The position numbers and the translations under genes are program-made. A DNA stretch of 64,000 bases from the NCBI RefSeq assembly GCF_047948215.1, contig NC_134465.1, forward strand, positions 16,574,022 to 16,638,021. Direction: 5' to 3'. Shown here in pieces: positions 47,661 through 59,559 of the stretch (position 1 is its first letter; each line of letters begins with the position of its first letter). This DNA comes from Lycorma delicatula. Taxonomy: Eukaryota; Arthropoda; Insecta; Hemiptera; Fulgoridae. The notes below the pieces were generated by a model. The model made no database searches. It was not told the origin of the DNA and saw only the letters and a list, made by a program, of their open reading frames with translations.

Positions 47661-49206
47661 GTAATCCTCATGGTTGTGAGAATAATACTGTTAAATTATT
47701 CAGGCGTTATAGAAACCCGAAAAAGAAACGAAATTATACAGAATAGTAGTAACTATGGTAACTAAAGTACACACACCTTTAACAAGGAAAATTTCACAAC
47801 TTATTTCTGTCACCATGGAGACAGAGATTAATTTTTAATTATTAGTTAAATTTTTTGTCCTATTTAATGAATATTTTTAATTAATAACTTCACTCCTAAG
47901 GGGGCTTGGGCCTCGGTCTATTGCTTAAAATCTTCCCTTGGAAACGCGAATGTATCCTGTAAATTTGAAACTTATCGATCAGCTGTTTTATATATATATA
48001 TTTTTTTTCTTTTCATTGCTAATAAGCCTTTTATTTTCAGAATTCTTATTTATATACTCGTAAATAGATGCTGTTGTCAACCAGCGAAGAATGTAATTGG
48101 CAGTTTGAAACGATGTAAATTTTTTAATACAAACTTTCGTTGTAACATCGGAAATTTTATTTATAATATATAATTGTTTAATTCTTAGATTTTAACATTG
48201 ACAAATAGTTTAAAAAATTGAACTCGGCAAAAATATTTTATTTCTATCCGTGAAATTAACCGGAAAAAGACTTAATTCAAACAAAAAATAAATTAAATTT
48301 TCCAGTAACATTTTCCTAAAGACCAAAACAGGAAACGCTTATTTAAAAAGAATATTATTGCTATTGTTTTGCTTAAATATTAATAAGTATGTGAACGATT
48401 ACTTTTTCAGCGCTATTAACAATACGATATTTAGATTATTTTCCATTTCATAAATAGCATTCTGTATAATATTGCTTTCATTTATTACAATTTGTCGAGG
48501 GGAAAAGTATTAAGTCTTTAACCCCTTTTTTGACTGAAAAATTTTGTATCAAAGTAAAAAAAAAAAAAATATTTTTCTGTTTGATTTACACTTCGGCTGT
48601 GATCGGTAAACTTATTACTTGCAGAAAATGTAATTCATTAACGGATTACCATTTCATAAATTTAAAATAATTCCTTAACGGTTATTAGAAATATTATAAG
48701 AAAAAAGGGCCTGTAAAATTTCCAAAGATGACTAAATCCATTTTCCCTCCTGTACCCTTCATATATAAATATAAAGGCTGTGTATCACAGCCGACTTAAT
48801 CCGACGTATTACGTACCCTATAATAAAAGAAGAAATGCATTGATTAGGATGTCATATCCGGATTTCCTAAAAACTGTATTTACGTTAAACAGTACGACTA
48901 TTTTTGACACTGGCTAAACCTTCTACGATAAATTACGATCGGCTATTCTGTTAAATACTTTACTCTGATTTTTATTTTATTAATTGAATTTCTTGTAAAG
49001 ATCAAGTTATTAAATTCAGTACAAAATTAGGAGATGTTCGTTCAGGGAACTATTGCAGTAATAATTTTCGACTTCATCGTTGTGGAAAAGGGTAAATCGT
49101 AAACGGTAACTATTTAAAAAAAAACAATTAAAATAATATGTGTGAATATTTTTCTTAAAATTATGATATATATTTACTAAAAAGAAAAAAATTTTCTTCC
49201 GCTTAC
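47661..49206. other. AT-rich intronic stretch
   Basis: No recognisable feature before the donor of the glutaredoxin exon. Confidence 0.5.
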
Positions 49207-49440
49207 CCCGATATGTTGTCCTTCGACAAACACTTGTGGTAAAACGACGTTATCGCAAGACATTCTTTCTTTAATTTCAGTTTGAATTTCACGACTCATA
49301 AAAACATCCTTCTCCTCAAATTTTACCAGGTGTGTTCTTAGAATCTGCCTCACTTTAAGACATCGTTGATATGTCTCTCGAACAATACCCATCGTTGTCG
49401 TATAAACGACTACTCTACCCGCTTCTTTTTCTTGCCATGT
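49207..49440 (-). CDS. GRXCR1: Glutaredoxin-domain cysteine-rich protein, Grx-core exon
   Basis: A 234-base, 78-codon minus-strand exon beginning TWQEKEAGRVVVYTTTMG. It continues through IVRETYQRCLKVRQILRTHL, VKFEEKDVFMSREIQTEIKE and LPQVFVEGQHIG. The acceptor is 'tttgttttcag|ACA' at 49,441; the donor is 'GGG|GTAAGC' at 49,206. Both ends are phase 0. The thioredoxin-fold core is clear: strand RVVVYTT, helix with RxCxxVRxIL, strand VKFEEKDV, cis-Pro region VLPQVFVEGQ, and HIG before the last helix (which is the exon at 28.2 kb). The redox CPxC of classical glutaredoxins is absent (TTTMG instead). As I recall, insect members also lack it, while vertebrate GRXCR1 keeps a single Cys. Vertebrate GRXCR1 acts in hair-cell stereocilia; a role in actin-rich projections here is inference. 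N-terminal exons were not located. Confidence 0.95.
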
Positions 49441-49953
49441 CTGAAAACAAATAAAAATTAAACGTTAAAGTAAACGTATAAAAATTAATATTTAACATCA
49501 AATAAAACTATTAACTCTTAATTTAGTAAAACATAAAAAGATGAAAAGTTCAAAAATCTATTGCAAAAAAAAGATAAACTACGATTTCATGCGCTTTTCA
49601 ACTGTTATATGGACTTATAAGAAAAAAAAAGATTTTTTTCTTCATTAACTTTAGTGCACGATTAATATTTATAAAGAATAATGCGTATTATTAAATTCGG
49701 AAAAGAAAAAAAATTAAAACGAGCCATTTTTATAGGCAGAATGTTTCAAAATTATGTTACCATTCAAATGACATATGTTCCCGGTCATGAAATGTGTATT
49801 TAAATTAAAGTTCCCATATGCATATCGTTTACATTTTGGTTATCGAAAAGTTAAGCAATCACAGCTAACATAATAAACATACACAGGTATAAACACTAGT
49901 CCTAATTGAGGGCTAATGTTCAAATCGTACATGTTTGGTGCACGGTTAATAAT
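49441..49953. other. AT-rich stretch, probably the upstream intron
   Basis: It begins with the acceptor tract of the glutaredoxin exon. Nothing else recognised. Confidence 0.5.
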
Positions 49954-51000
49954 TTCAGTCACTTGACTGGTTTGATTCAAGATTCTCTGTCTTCAAGATT
50001 CAAGTTCTTCAAGATTCCCTGGCTAGTGCCAGTCGTTTCATTTCAGTATACCCCTTACATCCTAAATCCCTAACAATTTGTTTTACATATTCCAAACGTT
50101 GCCTACCTGCACAATATTTCCCATCTACATATCCCTCCAATATCAAAGGGACTATTCCCGTTTGCCTTAATATGTGGCCTATAAGTCTGTCCCTTCTTTT
50201 AAGTACATTTTTCCAAATGCTGCTTTCTTCATCAATCTGCCGCAACACCTCTTCATTTATCACTGTATCTACCCATTTGCTTTTTAACAATCTCCTATAG
50301 CACCGCATTTCAAAAGCTTCGAATCTTTTCTTGTCAGGTACTCCGTTCGTCCAAGTTTCGCTTGCACGAGTAGTTAAGCTAATCGTTCTCTGTCCTTCAC
50401 ATTTATCTGCTCCTGCTTTCTTTGATATCATGCCAACAACAATCTTTTTGAAGTCTGACAGAACTTCCTCTTTTTCGTAAATATTACACACCAGTTTGTG
50501 TAATCTATCTATCGCCTCCTCACCAGCACTGCACAGTAATTCTGCAGGTATCCAGTCTATCTGCCACTCAAATCTTTTAATGCCCTCTTAAATCCAGATC
50601 TCAGAATTGTATCTCCCTTTTCATCCTCTTCGACCTTCTCTTCTTGCTCTACAACACCAGTCTCTAATTCATTTCTCCGTAAAACTCTTCAATATATTCC
50701 TACCGCCTATCGACTTTTCCTTTCGTACTTTAAATCGGTGTACATTCTTTGTTTAAACATTATTAGATTTTCATATATATATATATATATATATATATCA
50801 CGAAATTCTCCTTAACTTTCCTATGTGCTTCATCTATTTTACCATTGATCATTTCTCTTTCCACTTCTGAACACTTTTCTTTTATCCATTCTTCTTTCGC
50901 TAATTTGCACTTTCTGTTTATAGTATTTCTTAATTTTCGATAGTTCCTTTTACTTTCTTCATCACTAGCATTTTTATACTTTCTACGTTTCATCCATCAG
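49954..51000 (-). mobile_element. LINE (same family as 12.5 kb) with its RT core deleted
   Basis: Reading the minus strand from 51,000 downward, it encodes a pre-RT segment (KNASDEESKRNYRKLRN, then AKEEWIKEKCSEVEREM, then GKIDEAHRKVKENF). A (TA)n run (about 50,770-50,800) then interrupts the frame. Next come LLCSAGEEAIDRLHKLVC, IYEKEEVLSDFKK and 'QRTISLTTRA'. The sequence then jumps without a gap to SETWTNGVPDKKRFEAFEM and the C-terminal VDTVINEEVLRQIDEE ... 'LEYVKQIVRDLG'. The catalytic FADD palm present in the 12.5 kb copy is missing. The 3' end 'gactgaaat' lies near 49,957. Confidence 0.85.
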
Positions 51001-51074
51001 CTTCAATATATTCTTTGATATTCAAGGTTTCCTACCAGTTGTCTTTGTTCCGCCTAAGACCACACTTCATTTAC

Positions 51075-51150
51075 ACTCATACATATCATCCTCATTCATT
51101 CTCTGAAGAATTATCTAAACGGTGGTTACCGGAGGCTAAACAGGAAAAAG
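51075..51150 (+). mobile_element. SINE family 1 tail fragment
   Basis: 'catcctcattcattctctgaag', 'ggtggttaccggaggctaaac' and an A-rich end match the 3' part of the intact SINE at 39,080-39,134 ('ctcatcctctaaag...ggtcctggaggttaaac'). The tRNA-like head is missing. Confidence 0.55.
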
Positions 51151-53324
51151 AAAGAAAAGACGAAAAAAATTTTTAATTTGGTGTAATTAATTTTTTCAAT
51201 GTTTCACTATTGAGCAGTTATTTAAGAGGTAATGTACTTAATAGGTACGATAACGTTAATTTCAATTTAGATGTATTTAATAAGACGATTTGTGATTTCT
51301 ATAATCATTCGCACCAGACAGATGCTTTACAATTTCTTAACTGTTCAGGCAATAAATCAAAGAAATCCATGAAGCTACATAAAATGAAATATACAACTGT
51401 AAGTTGTAATAATAATAAATGCAAGAATATTGTCGAAAAGGAGTTCCGTTCCTTTTGATGTTGTTTATTGTTCTCACACGCAATTACATCGTAAATTATA
51501 CAAAGAATTTCGATACAAAAAATATATCACAAGGATCGGTACAACATAGCTCACAATCGGTATGCAGTAATTGCAGCAATATTTCGTAACGGGCAGAGTA
51601 TGCAGAACGGTCATTACACTTGTGTATTAAAGGAGAAAACATAATGGATTCGGTTAGAAGATTTAAGCGTTCGTGAATTCACGGCCAAGAAATTCAAGAG
51701 ATGCATATAGAGAAAAAGAAATAATCAACGTAGTGTTTAACATGATTTTTATAAAGAAATAACTCGTATCGCAACCAAAAATATTAATAAATATTTTTTC
51801 TCTAAAAGTTTCAGAGCAAATAGTATTCGGTTTCTTTGTATATCAATTTTTTTCGAATTGGGGACAAACAGTTGCTTTTTGTGGGGTATCTTTGTACTGT
51901 AATGTTTGTCAGGGAGTTTTGTTATTCACCATTTTTTTAAATATTTTTCTGTCGTTGTTTGTGTTCAGGATAACTATTGTTTTTTGGGCCTCTTTTCATT
52001 TATTTTACGGCTCTATTTTTTTTTTTAATTTGCGTTCGTAAAGTCCGATTAACATTAATAATACTTAGAATTTTTATTTAAAATTAAATAAATTTATTTT
52101 TTTATATGACACATTTTAAAATTTTGTACGAAATAGCGCCGGGAATCTTTTCCAATCTTTTGTCGGCTTTTTTTAGTGAGATTTGATAATATTTTGCGTG
52201 AGAATATAAAACAAAAATTACTCGGTCGACGGTAGAGAGATTATATAGTGTGCATTACGCATAACGCCCCTTATTTCTTTACATTAAAGCTAACGGACGA
52301 TCATTTCTTTTGATGAAAATAGAATTTTCTAAGATTTAAAAACAACCCTGCGCGTTTCTGAAAAGATTACTCTGTAATTTTAAGTAATATCATTTCTCGT
52401 ATGAGTTAACTTATTAAAACCGTATCGTTATTATATTAAAAAAAAGAAAGAGATAATATACTTTTCCGTTTACGTAGTATCTATAAAAAATTGAAACAGA
52501 TTAACGATCGATCCTCTAAGTGGATATTTAAAACGCCTTTTGAATTTTTAAATAAGTATAGTTAGTGAAATCGGATTATACAGATTATCTTATTGCGAGA
52601 TTATATTCTGAAAATATACAAAAGAAAATCGCGTCAAAGTTAAATAAATTAATAACAGATTTATCTATTCGTACTTTATGTTTCCGGATTGATTTAAAAA
52701 TGTGTTAATTATTATTTGTTAAACATTTTTTATCGAAACGAAAGGGTAAAAGAATACAAAAGAGGGATCGTAAAAAATTCAGCAATAACCCGTGCGAAGA
52801 ACGATTAGTTCGTATTATATATTATAAAGATCTATTTAGTAGCCGAAAGATTTATTACAGAAAAGAAATAAATGCTATTTCACCGGATTTAAGTTTCATT
52901 TATTTTCCGTATGCGGTATGAAAATATATAATAGGGATTTTGTCATGATACGATTTTCTCTTTGTACTTTTGCCTCGATCAAAAGCTTTTCTTCTCATTA
53001 AAAGAAGAACGAGAAAATTATTATCTCTATTTCACATAGAGTCCACTAATAATCATCATCCGATACACCTTTTTATGTACGTTTGTGTACGTCTGTGTTT
53101 TACACAGTCGTGTGCCGGAGTTTCTTCTTTTTTTTAATCCCGTTTATATAGTACTTTTACCTTAAAAAATATTAGGTTCGGAAGTTTTATATTAACCGCC
53201 TTTATTTTGATTTCAGTGTATTAACTTTGACTTTTTTTTGTAGGTTGATCGATTAGATGCTACTACTCATTGCTTTCTGTTTTTTGCTAATATTTTAACC
53301 TCAATATAAAAAGTAAAGTCTACA
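51151..53324. other. AT-rich non-coding stretch
   Basis: No coding or RNA gene recognised. The 82-codon frame at 51,210-51,458 lacks an ATG and has Asn/Lys-biased composition. Confidence 0.45.
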
Positions 53325-53544
53325 GCCTCGTCTACCTGTTTTATACGTTTCAATATTTGTCTTCCTCTACAGTTTTTACCTTTCATACGTATCTCTTACC
53401 GAATTTAATTAAGACTGGATTAATAACGGGTTGAAATAAAGGTTTCTTCTTATTTTAATAAAAAATTAAATAATATTTATATTTCAAATTAAGTTAATTA
53501 AACTAGATTTTTCCTGTTATTATCAAACACCTTTTGAAGTATAC

Positions 53545-54040
53545 GATGTAAAATCATGATCGCCTCGCTGTAGAACTTCTCTGCTTTCTGGGCAGCGATA
53601 ACTGATTTTTTCAAGTCTCTTTCGAAGTCAAATTAATAACGTTAAGAGAGTTCTGTAGAAACCGAAACAAATGGCGGTCAGATCAGTATTATACGGTTGA
53701 CGCACCACTTCCTGGCCGAGCTCTCAGAATTTTCGCCGGATCACAGAAGAAGTGAGGAGTCTGGCGATATCGTGATGGAAGACGATATATTTTCTAACAA
53801 TCGATTCCACTCGCTTTATCTCTATCGCTTGGCGTAATCTTTCTGATTATTGACAGTAGAGGTTAGAGTCGATGCTTGACCGGGCGGCAGCAGTTAATAG
53901 CAAACAATTCCTTTCGTATTTCATCACACATAAAGCATCACTTTTTTTGGGAACAATCCTGGCTTTGGTACAGTTTGCGGAGCTTTGTAATTATTCGACC
54001 GCGAACTTTTCCGTGCATTATTTTAGTACACAATCCATTT
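53545..54040 (-). pseudogene. Mariner transposase fossil (C-terminal two thirds)
   Basis: The minus strand reads KWIVY, a stop, then NNARKSSRSNNYKAPQTVPK, PGLFPKKVMLYV, two consecutive stops where mariners have a WW pair, and then TKGIVCY. Farther on come SNLYCQ and SERLRQAIEIKRVES, then IVFHHDIARLLTSSVIRRK (family form HxDNARPHts) and ELGQEVVRQPYNTDLTAI, where the family has 'LG.evl.HPPYSPDLAPsD'. The catalytic Asp of HHD is present, but the third acidic residue region is altered. Frame shifts occur between blocks. The N-terminal DNA-binding domain and terminal repeats were not found. It lies within a same-strand LINE. Confidence 0.8.
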
Positions 54041-54540
54041 TAGTACACATATAGTACGTACGATTCAAGTACGTGCCGTGCAAGTTCCATTTCGGTATTG
54101 CAAAGGTGCAAAGGTCTTTTAATTACTCGGGTTTTTCTTTTGCAAAATTTCAGGAATTTCAGGGGCCAAACAGTGATCCGTAAAAACCGCCCAAACAGGT
54201 TCATCGAGCTCTATAGCACATTTTAAACGATTTAAGTGAAATTATGAAGAGGGGCGTGGTTAAAAATAGATTTTTCCCTGCCCTACCCGCACTGGTAAAC
54301 TCAGTAGTCGTAATTTTCAGTTTAAAAATACAGTACTTACCGTAGAATTAAACAAACAGTATCCCATTAAAGTTAAATTAAATACAAAACACATCGATAT
54401 TTTATTCTAAAAATCTTCTTCTTTGGTATACAGTATATTTTCTTTATTATTATACATAATTACGGCGTAAAAATTTACGGTTTCGAGGTGGCAGCTCGGA
54501 GGTACCGAGCGCTTGGCTGAAACGAGCGTATTTGATCGGC

Positions 54541-54576
54541 CGTTAGAATCTCGTTATAACCAAGTTTTACTGTATA
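54541..54576. mobile_element. Possible pogo-like terminal repeat
   Basis: On the minus strand 'CAGTAAAACTTGGTTATAAC' followed by 'gagattc' resembles the 'CAGTA(g/a)AACCTCGgTTATaacGA' ends seen in pogo/Tigger-type elements. No partner end was found. Confidence 0.35.
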
Positions 54577-55606
54577 TCGTAACTTTTTTTAAAATTGTCA
54601 GAGGGGTATGTCACCTTTCAAAAACACGCGATTGTGCAAGGGTCGATTAATAATACCAGAGGTACACTATCCTAAAGCGGCTACCGGAGAATATGAAAAA
54701 ACATTTTTCGTCGACCTCAATATCTGGCCCGCCAAATTAGTTCGTTCCCTTGAAATATTTTACCTTTTTTATTTTACCGTTACGTTATAAAACCTTTTCT
54801 TTATTTCAAACTTTGTTAATCCATCAAATTTTGAATATCCTCGGTTAAACTATATTCGGGAATTTTCCCTTTCTGTTTTTTTTATCTTCACGTATCACTA
54901 CTGTAAATAGGTTCACTTCACACAAATATTTTCAAGAATTTCTTTTACTTCTTAGATTTAAATACGATATTACCGGAGCACTTTCTGCACGGAAGCCCTC
55001 CTCGTTTGGATCGATGCGCTTTTAATATCCGCATTACTTCGTCCATTCTTTGTAATTTTGTAATTTAAAAAACGAACGACGGCTAACTGTCTTTCCCTAT
55101 CCTCCTTAGTATTCTCCTCTTCGTATCCTGTGCTTTACTCAAATTATTTTCAAACTGGAGCGCTCTCCTAGCAAGAAAACCATCCCGTTCAAAATTTTTG
55201 TCGACTTTGGTTTACACTAAAAGTACAACGTCTTCAGCGAATGTAAACATTTTTATTTGTTTTCCTCGGATGGTTGTTACACTCTCAAAACGTTTCTTCG
55301 ATTTCTACATCGTTTTCTTCTCGTGCAAATTGAAAAGCAACCGGCTACAGAATGTATTCTGTATCCTTTTGATATCGAATATTTTCCCATTCCTTTTGAA
55401 ATCAGAGCTTGTCTTTCTTTATATTTCTATTATAACTTATTTATTTTACCCGAGACTTAGTATCTGAGACCTATAGCTTGCGGTAAATTAATTTTTCTTA
55501 CTTTACCGGTTTCACTCGTTCTTCAGTATTTGGTGTATCTCTAATCTCATTTTATTTTATACGGTTAAAAGTGAAACCAGTGCTTGTTTTATAAAAGTAC
55601 AAAGTA

Positions 55607-55627
55607 AAAAAAAAAAAAAAAAAAAAA
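55607..55627. repeat. Poly-A tract
   Basis: A run of 21 A; a possible retroelement tail, but no body recognised upstream. Confidence 0.8.
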
Positions 55628-55629
55628 CA

Positions 55630-57061
55630 CTTTGGTCAAGTGCAAAAACAAACTTACTGCTGATTTTTTATGTTCCTTAATAAATAATAACGGAGGCGTA
55701 ACCGGCACTAACGTAGTATTTAAATCCGTTTAGGGAATTTTATTCCCTTTTAACTTTGTGCTTTTACGCTGTAGTTTGGCTAACTTGTGTCTATTCTAAT
55801 TAAAGCCGTCTAGTAATTACAGAAACTGAGCGTTCGGTTCTTAAAATTTGTCTCCTAATTCTAATCTATATCCCTTTACTTTCCTCTCTCGTTTATCACT
55901 GTACCTGGTAGAACTTTATTTTTAGGATTACCGGATTGTGTTCGATCGGATTTATATTACCGGTTGTACTTCCTTGAAATTATACGGGTTTTCTTATTTG
56001 TTTTGTATAATAATTTTTTTTTTAATTTTAATTTTCTTTTTTTTTTAATAATCGTGTTGATATAATATATTTGGAAAAGATTGTAACAATTCTGTCATGT
56101 TATGTTTTTTCAACAGATTTTTAAAAAATAGGACGAAATTTTCAATCGGTCCTGCTGGTAAATTTTCTTAAGATTACTTAGAGTTTTCTTGAAGAACAAT
56201 TTTTGCATCGTACACAAGACGATTTAAGGTAATTTTTTGACATCGTTTCATAACGCTGGATTTTGATATTTACATTATTTTTTATAAGAAAATTATGTAG
56301 GAAATTGATGTTTAATAAAATAATACATCTCTTAGTTTTCAAAAAACCTTAGCTCACGATTTACATTACTTAACAATATCTTTAAGTTGTTTCTCTCCGT
56401 TATTTTGTTTTACTTCTTAAAAAAAAGTAAGATAAGAATATTATGTAAATAAAAAAACGCATTAAATGTTCATATATACATAAATACAGTGTTCGGCCAA
56501 GTCTTGGCCGATCTTAAGGATCTGTTTCAGGATGTCAAAATAAACAAAAACATTCATGTAGTCAATGACCGACCTATCTCGCTTCGTTTGAAATAAATGT
56601 AAATTTTTAATAAATGTTGTTGGAGATGTTTTAATGAAAAAAAACCAATTTTAAAAATATTTACAGACACGTAGCTGGTATAAGATTGAATCGGCCAGAA
56701 AAATCAAATTATGCGCGTCATATTTTGAACACGAGACTTGAGTATAATGTAATCGATAAATCTATGAACACAAATAAAAGCTTGTGACATATGAACGCGC
56801 GGGAAAGTTTACAGATACATAAAAAACAGAAAATCGCTGGATTTATAACTCGTTAATGGACAAACAAACTTCGAATCCTATAATATATTTTCTGCATCGG
56901 CAATGAAAGATAAAGTTTTAATCGATTTAAATATTTTAATCGATTCAGGCCTAACTTTAAACCGGGTAACACGGCGATTTGCCTGCGTGCTTCTTGTAAA
57001 TACGTATTGTAATATGTAATATTGTGAACTAACGATACGTATACGAAGATATTTTCAATCC
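55630..57061. other. AT-rich non-coding stretch
   Basis: A hairpin, 'cggccaa' / 'ttggccg', lies near 56,492-56,510. Nothing else recognised. Confidence 0.45.
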
Positions 57062-57093
57062 CTGATGATGTTGATACATCGATGCGGCGAAAC
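57062..57093 (+). ncRNA. Hammerhead-ribozyme-like core, copy 4 (best match)
   Basis: CTGATGAT (57,062-57,069) is followed by a potential stem II (GTTG...CGGC, with G-U pairs, ending at 57,088) and GAAAC (57,089-57,093). CUGAUGA and GAAA are the two invariant core boxes of hammerhead ribozymes, and short-stem versions are known in Penelope-like retroelements. Stems I and III and the cleavage triplet could not be established by eye. Confidence 0.35.
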
Positions 57094-59539
57094 GTGTAGG
57101 AAATTCCTATGACAAATGTACGATAACGAATATTAAAAGTATACGCGTGCTTTTAGTAAAAAATAAAAAATATTCATACACCGTACGATAAAAAATGTCG
57201 ATCGATAAGATACTAATAAATAAATAGTTGTTATAAATGTCGATAAAATGTTTTTAAGTTGTAATTATATTTTTGTATTTAATTCCCATAAACAACAAAA
57301 TATTCATTTGAATCGATCAGATTTTATGAAAAAAATAAAAGAAAAATTTTTATTTTCAAATTTGTTATCAAAAAAAGTTCCTACAACTTCGGAAGCTAAT
57401 ATAACAATGTTTAAAAATAAAAAAAATAGCTTTTTAAAAAGTTACGTGTTTCGTAAGATCAAATTATAGCCGATCATTTTTTTTCTTTTTTACGAAGACT
57501 GCAAATGAAAATAGGAACAAAACTAAAATAGTTAAAATTTCTGGAAATCAAAAATATCTGTGTTTCCAAATATAAATATAATATATTGTATTAAATAAAT
57601 ATATATATAAAATAAAATGAACAGAAAACTTCAAATTGGTCTAATCATTCTTATTAGAGCGAGAGACGTTTAAAAATACATACAAAATTAAAAAACGCAT
57701 TGTCACTTTACGGAAACATCCTATTCTTGTTACAATTGTTGTAACAATTCGGTCGGTAGTTTAATGTATAAAAGCTTCTTTAATTACATAACAAATTTAA
57801 AATTGGCGTTTTATTTAACGAAATCTCAATTACCATTATCATACTGCAGTCGCTAGAAAGTTTATCAAATATCGCTACGTAACTCGATTTGATTGGATAT
57901 GTTTATTTAAAGATAATGAAAGCTAATGAAGTATTTTAAATTATTTTTGTGTCATCTCACGCGGGTAATTAACTAATTAAAATAATAATAATAACAATTG
58001 TATTTTTTGTCGACTCATTTTTTTGCTTTGATTGGCATCGAAGAATACGTTTTAATTTTAATTATCATTAATCAATGTCTTCGTTTCGATAATGTTGAAA
58101 TTCTATCCTTTGTAAATGTATTGTAACCTCGTAACAAAATAATTAAGTACGACGACTTTTTTTAATGAAAAACAATAACATTATAAAAAATAATGCCTCG
58201 TTCGTAAAGTATTTTTTGATCAGCAAGTACGATCAACGGGTTGTGTTAGTTATATGACCGAATTACGAAATAAGTTCACGAAACCTAACGGGGGTTATAT
58301 ACTATCAACGATCCGATGGTCTACAGATATTTTCAACACTTAAAAATCGGTAAAAGTTATTAAAGTACAATATTTTTTCTAAAAAACAAAAAACTAAGGT
58401 TTGGGTAGAACAAAACACAATAGATATAATTATTAACATATTACAGCTATCGTCTATTAGGACAATCGAAATGAAGTATTGGGCCGAATCAAAGAAATTA
58501 AAACGATTTTCAGCGGTTGAATTTTTAACCGATGAAAAGATTAAATGTATTGAAACATTACGATAGACTACACTATCGTAATTTCAGACCGATTACAGTG
58601 AGAAAGCTATCAAATGTAAATAACAAATCGATTACGCCACGGAATAACAGTTTCCGCTTAGTCAGAATCATAAAATCAAATTAAAGTCGACGAATCGATT
58701 AATCACGAACAGCCACAACACTCAAAAACGCGCATCGCCTTTTAAGTTCGGAATATCGATAGTACGATTTGATTACAATATTATTTCTTAAGATTACTAA
58801 TAAAATCGGTTGTACGAATAAATACAGCGACCCTAGATCATTTTTGGTAATTAACTGTAGTTAAAACGCAAAATAAGAAAAACGTTTGCTGGATAAAATC
58901 CTCCCTGGGAAAAGAATGTAGATCCTGCTTGCTTGCGTTTTATTTTCTTTTTTAATTTTTCAAGTTAAAAGATTTTTTCTTATACTATGTCATTTGAATT
59001 AAATATTTATTTAAAAATCAGTCGTACACGGTAAAAGATCCTTTATTTATATATTTTTTTTTGAATCAGGAAATTACTGGCCTTGCTCTGTTTCATGATA
59101 AATTTTTATTTTTAATAATAAAAACATCTCGATCATGATTATGCAACATATAGTTGCTGATAGCCAAAATCCAGTTAAAAGGAAAAGAGTTAAAGTACGT
59201 TAGTAAAACGAATGACAAGAAGAAAAAATTTTAAAAGAAGTTTTTAGAGGAAGCCTTAAAAACCTTAACTATTTTAAGTTTTTATTTAAGGCTTACATTT
59301 TTTCTAAGCGAAGGTATTTGTAATATTTTTAATAACACAGTTCAGAAAATAATAGTTTCTTACGTTTGGAGTAATAATAAAGAAATATATTTCTGTAGCG
59401 GAAGTAATACTACACAAATTGACTTCGTTCAGTAGCTTCGCTGGAATACGTTCGACTGAAATGTTGACGATCGATCGATCGATGCGGTAAACGGTAGTAG
59501 ATGTATAAAATTTACGAAGGGTAATTTTTAAAATAGGAC
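57094..59539. other. AT-rich non-coding stretch
   Basis: A perfect 9-bp hairpin (TTACGATAG, loop ACTACA, CTATCGTAA) lies at 58,558-58,581, and a (GATC)n run at about 59,468-59,482. No coding signal. Confidence 0.45.
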
Positions 59540-59559
59540 CGCAAATCCCCGCTATAACG

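Larger units (their letters stand above)
28253..49206 (-). other. 20,954-base intron of the glutaredoxin-domain gene
   Basis: Defined by the donor GTAAGC at 49,206-49,201 and the acceptor CAG ending at 28,253. It holds many insertions, including LINE remnants, SINEs and four inverted-repeat elements (34.8, 37.6, 39.6 and 41.3 kb). An intermediate exon cannot be excluded, but the protein reads without a gap across it. Confidence 0.8.
53325..55260 (-). mobile_element. Old LINE copy split by DNA-transposon insertions
   Basis: The minus strand retains, in the correct order, a FADD-derived 'KMFTFAEDVVLL' (55,220-55,255), then ITKNGRSNADIKSASIQTRR (about 54,985-55,045), then 'KKFLKIFV' and 'SEPIYSSDT' (about 54,870-54,955). 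After a gap comes IRMKGKNCRGRQILKRIKQ (53,325-53,392). These match the 12.5 kb LINE motifs FADDIVIL, ITKDERSRSDIK, KRFLKVYVWSVALYGSET and IEGKNCVGRPRLEYVKQ. Here FADD to GKNC spans about 1.86 kb rather than 0.6 kb, and the extra length contains the mariner fossil. Confidence 0.7.
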
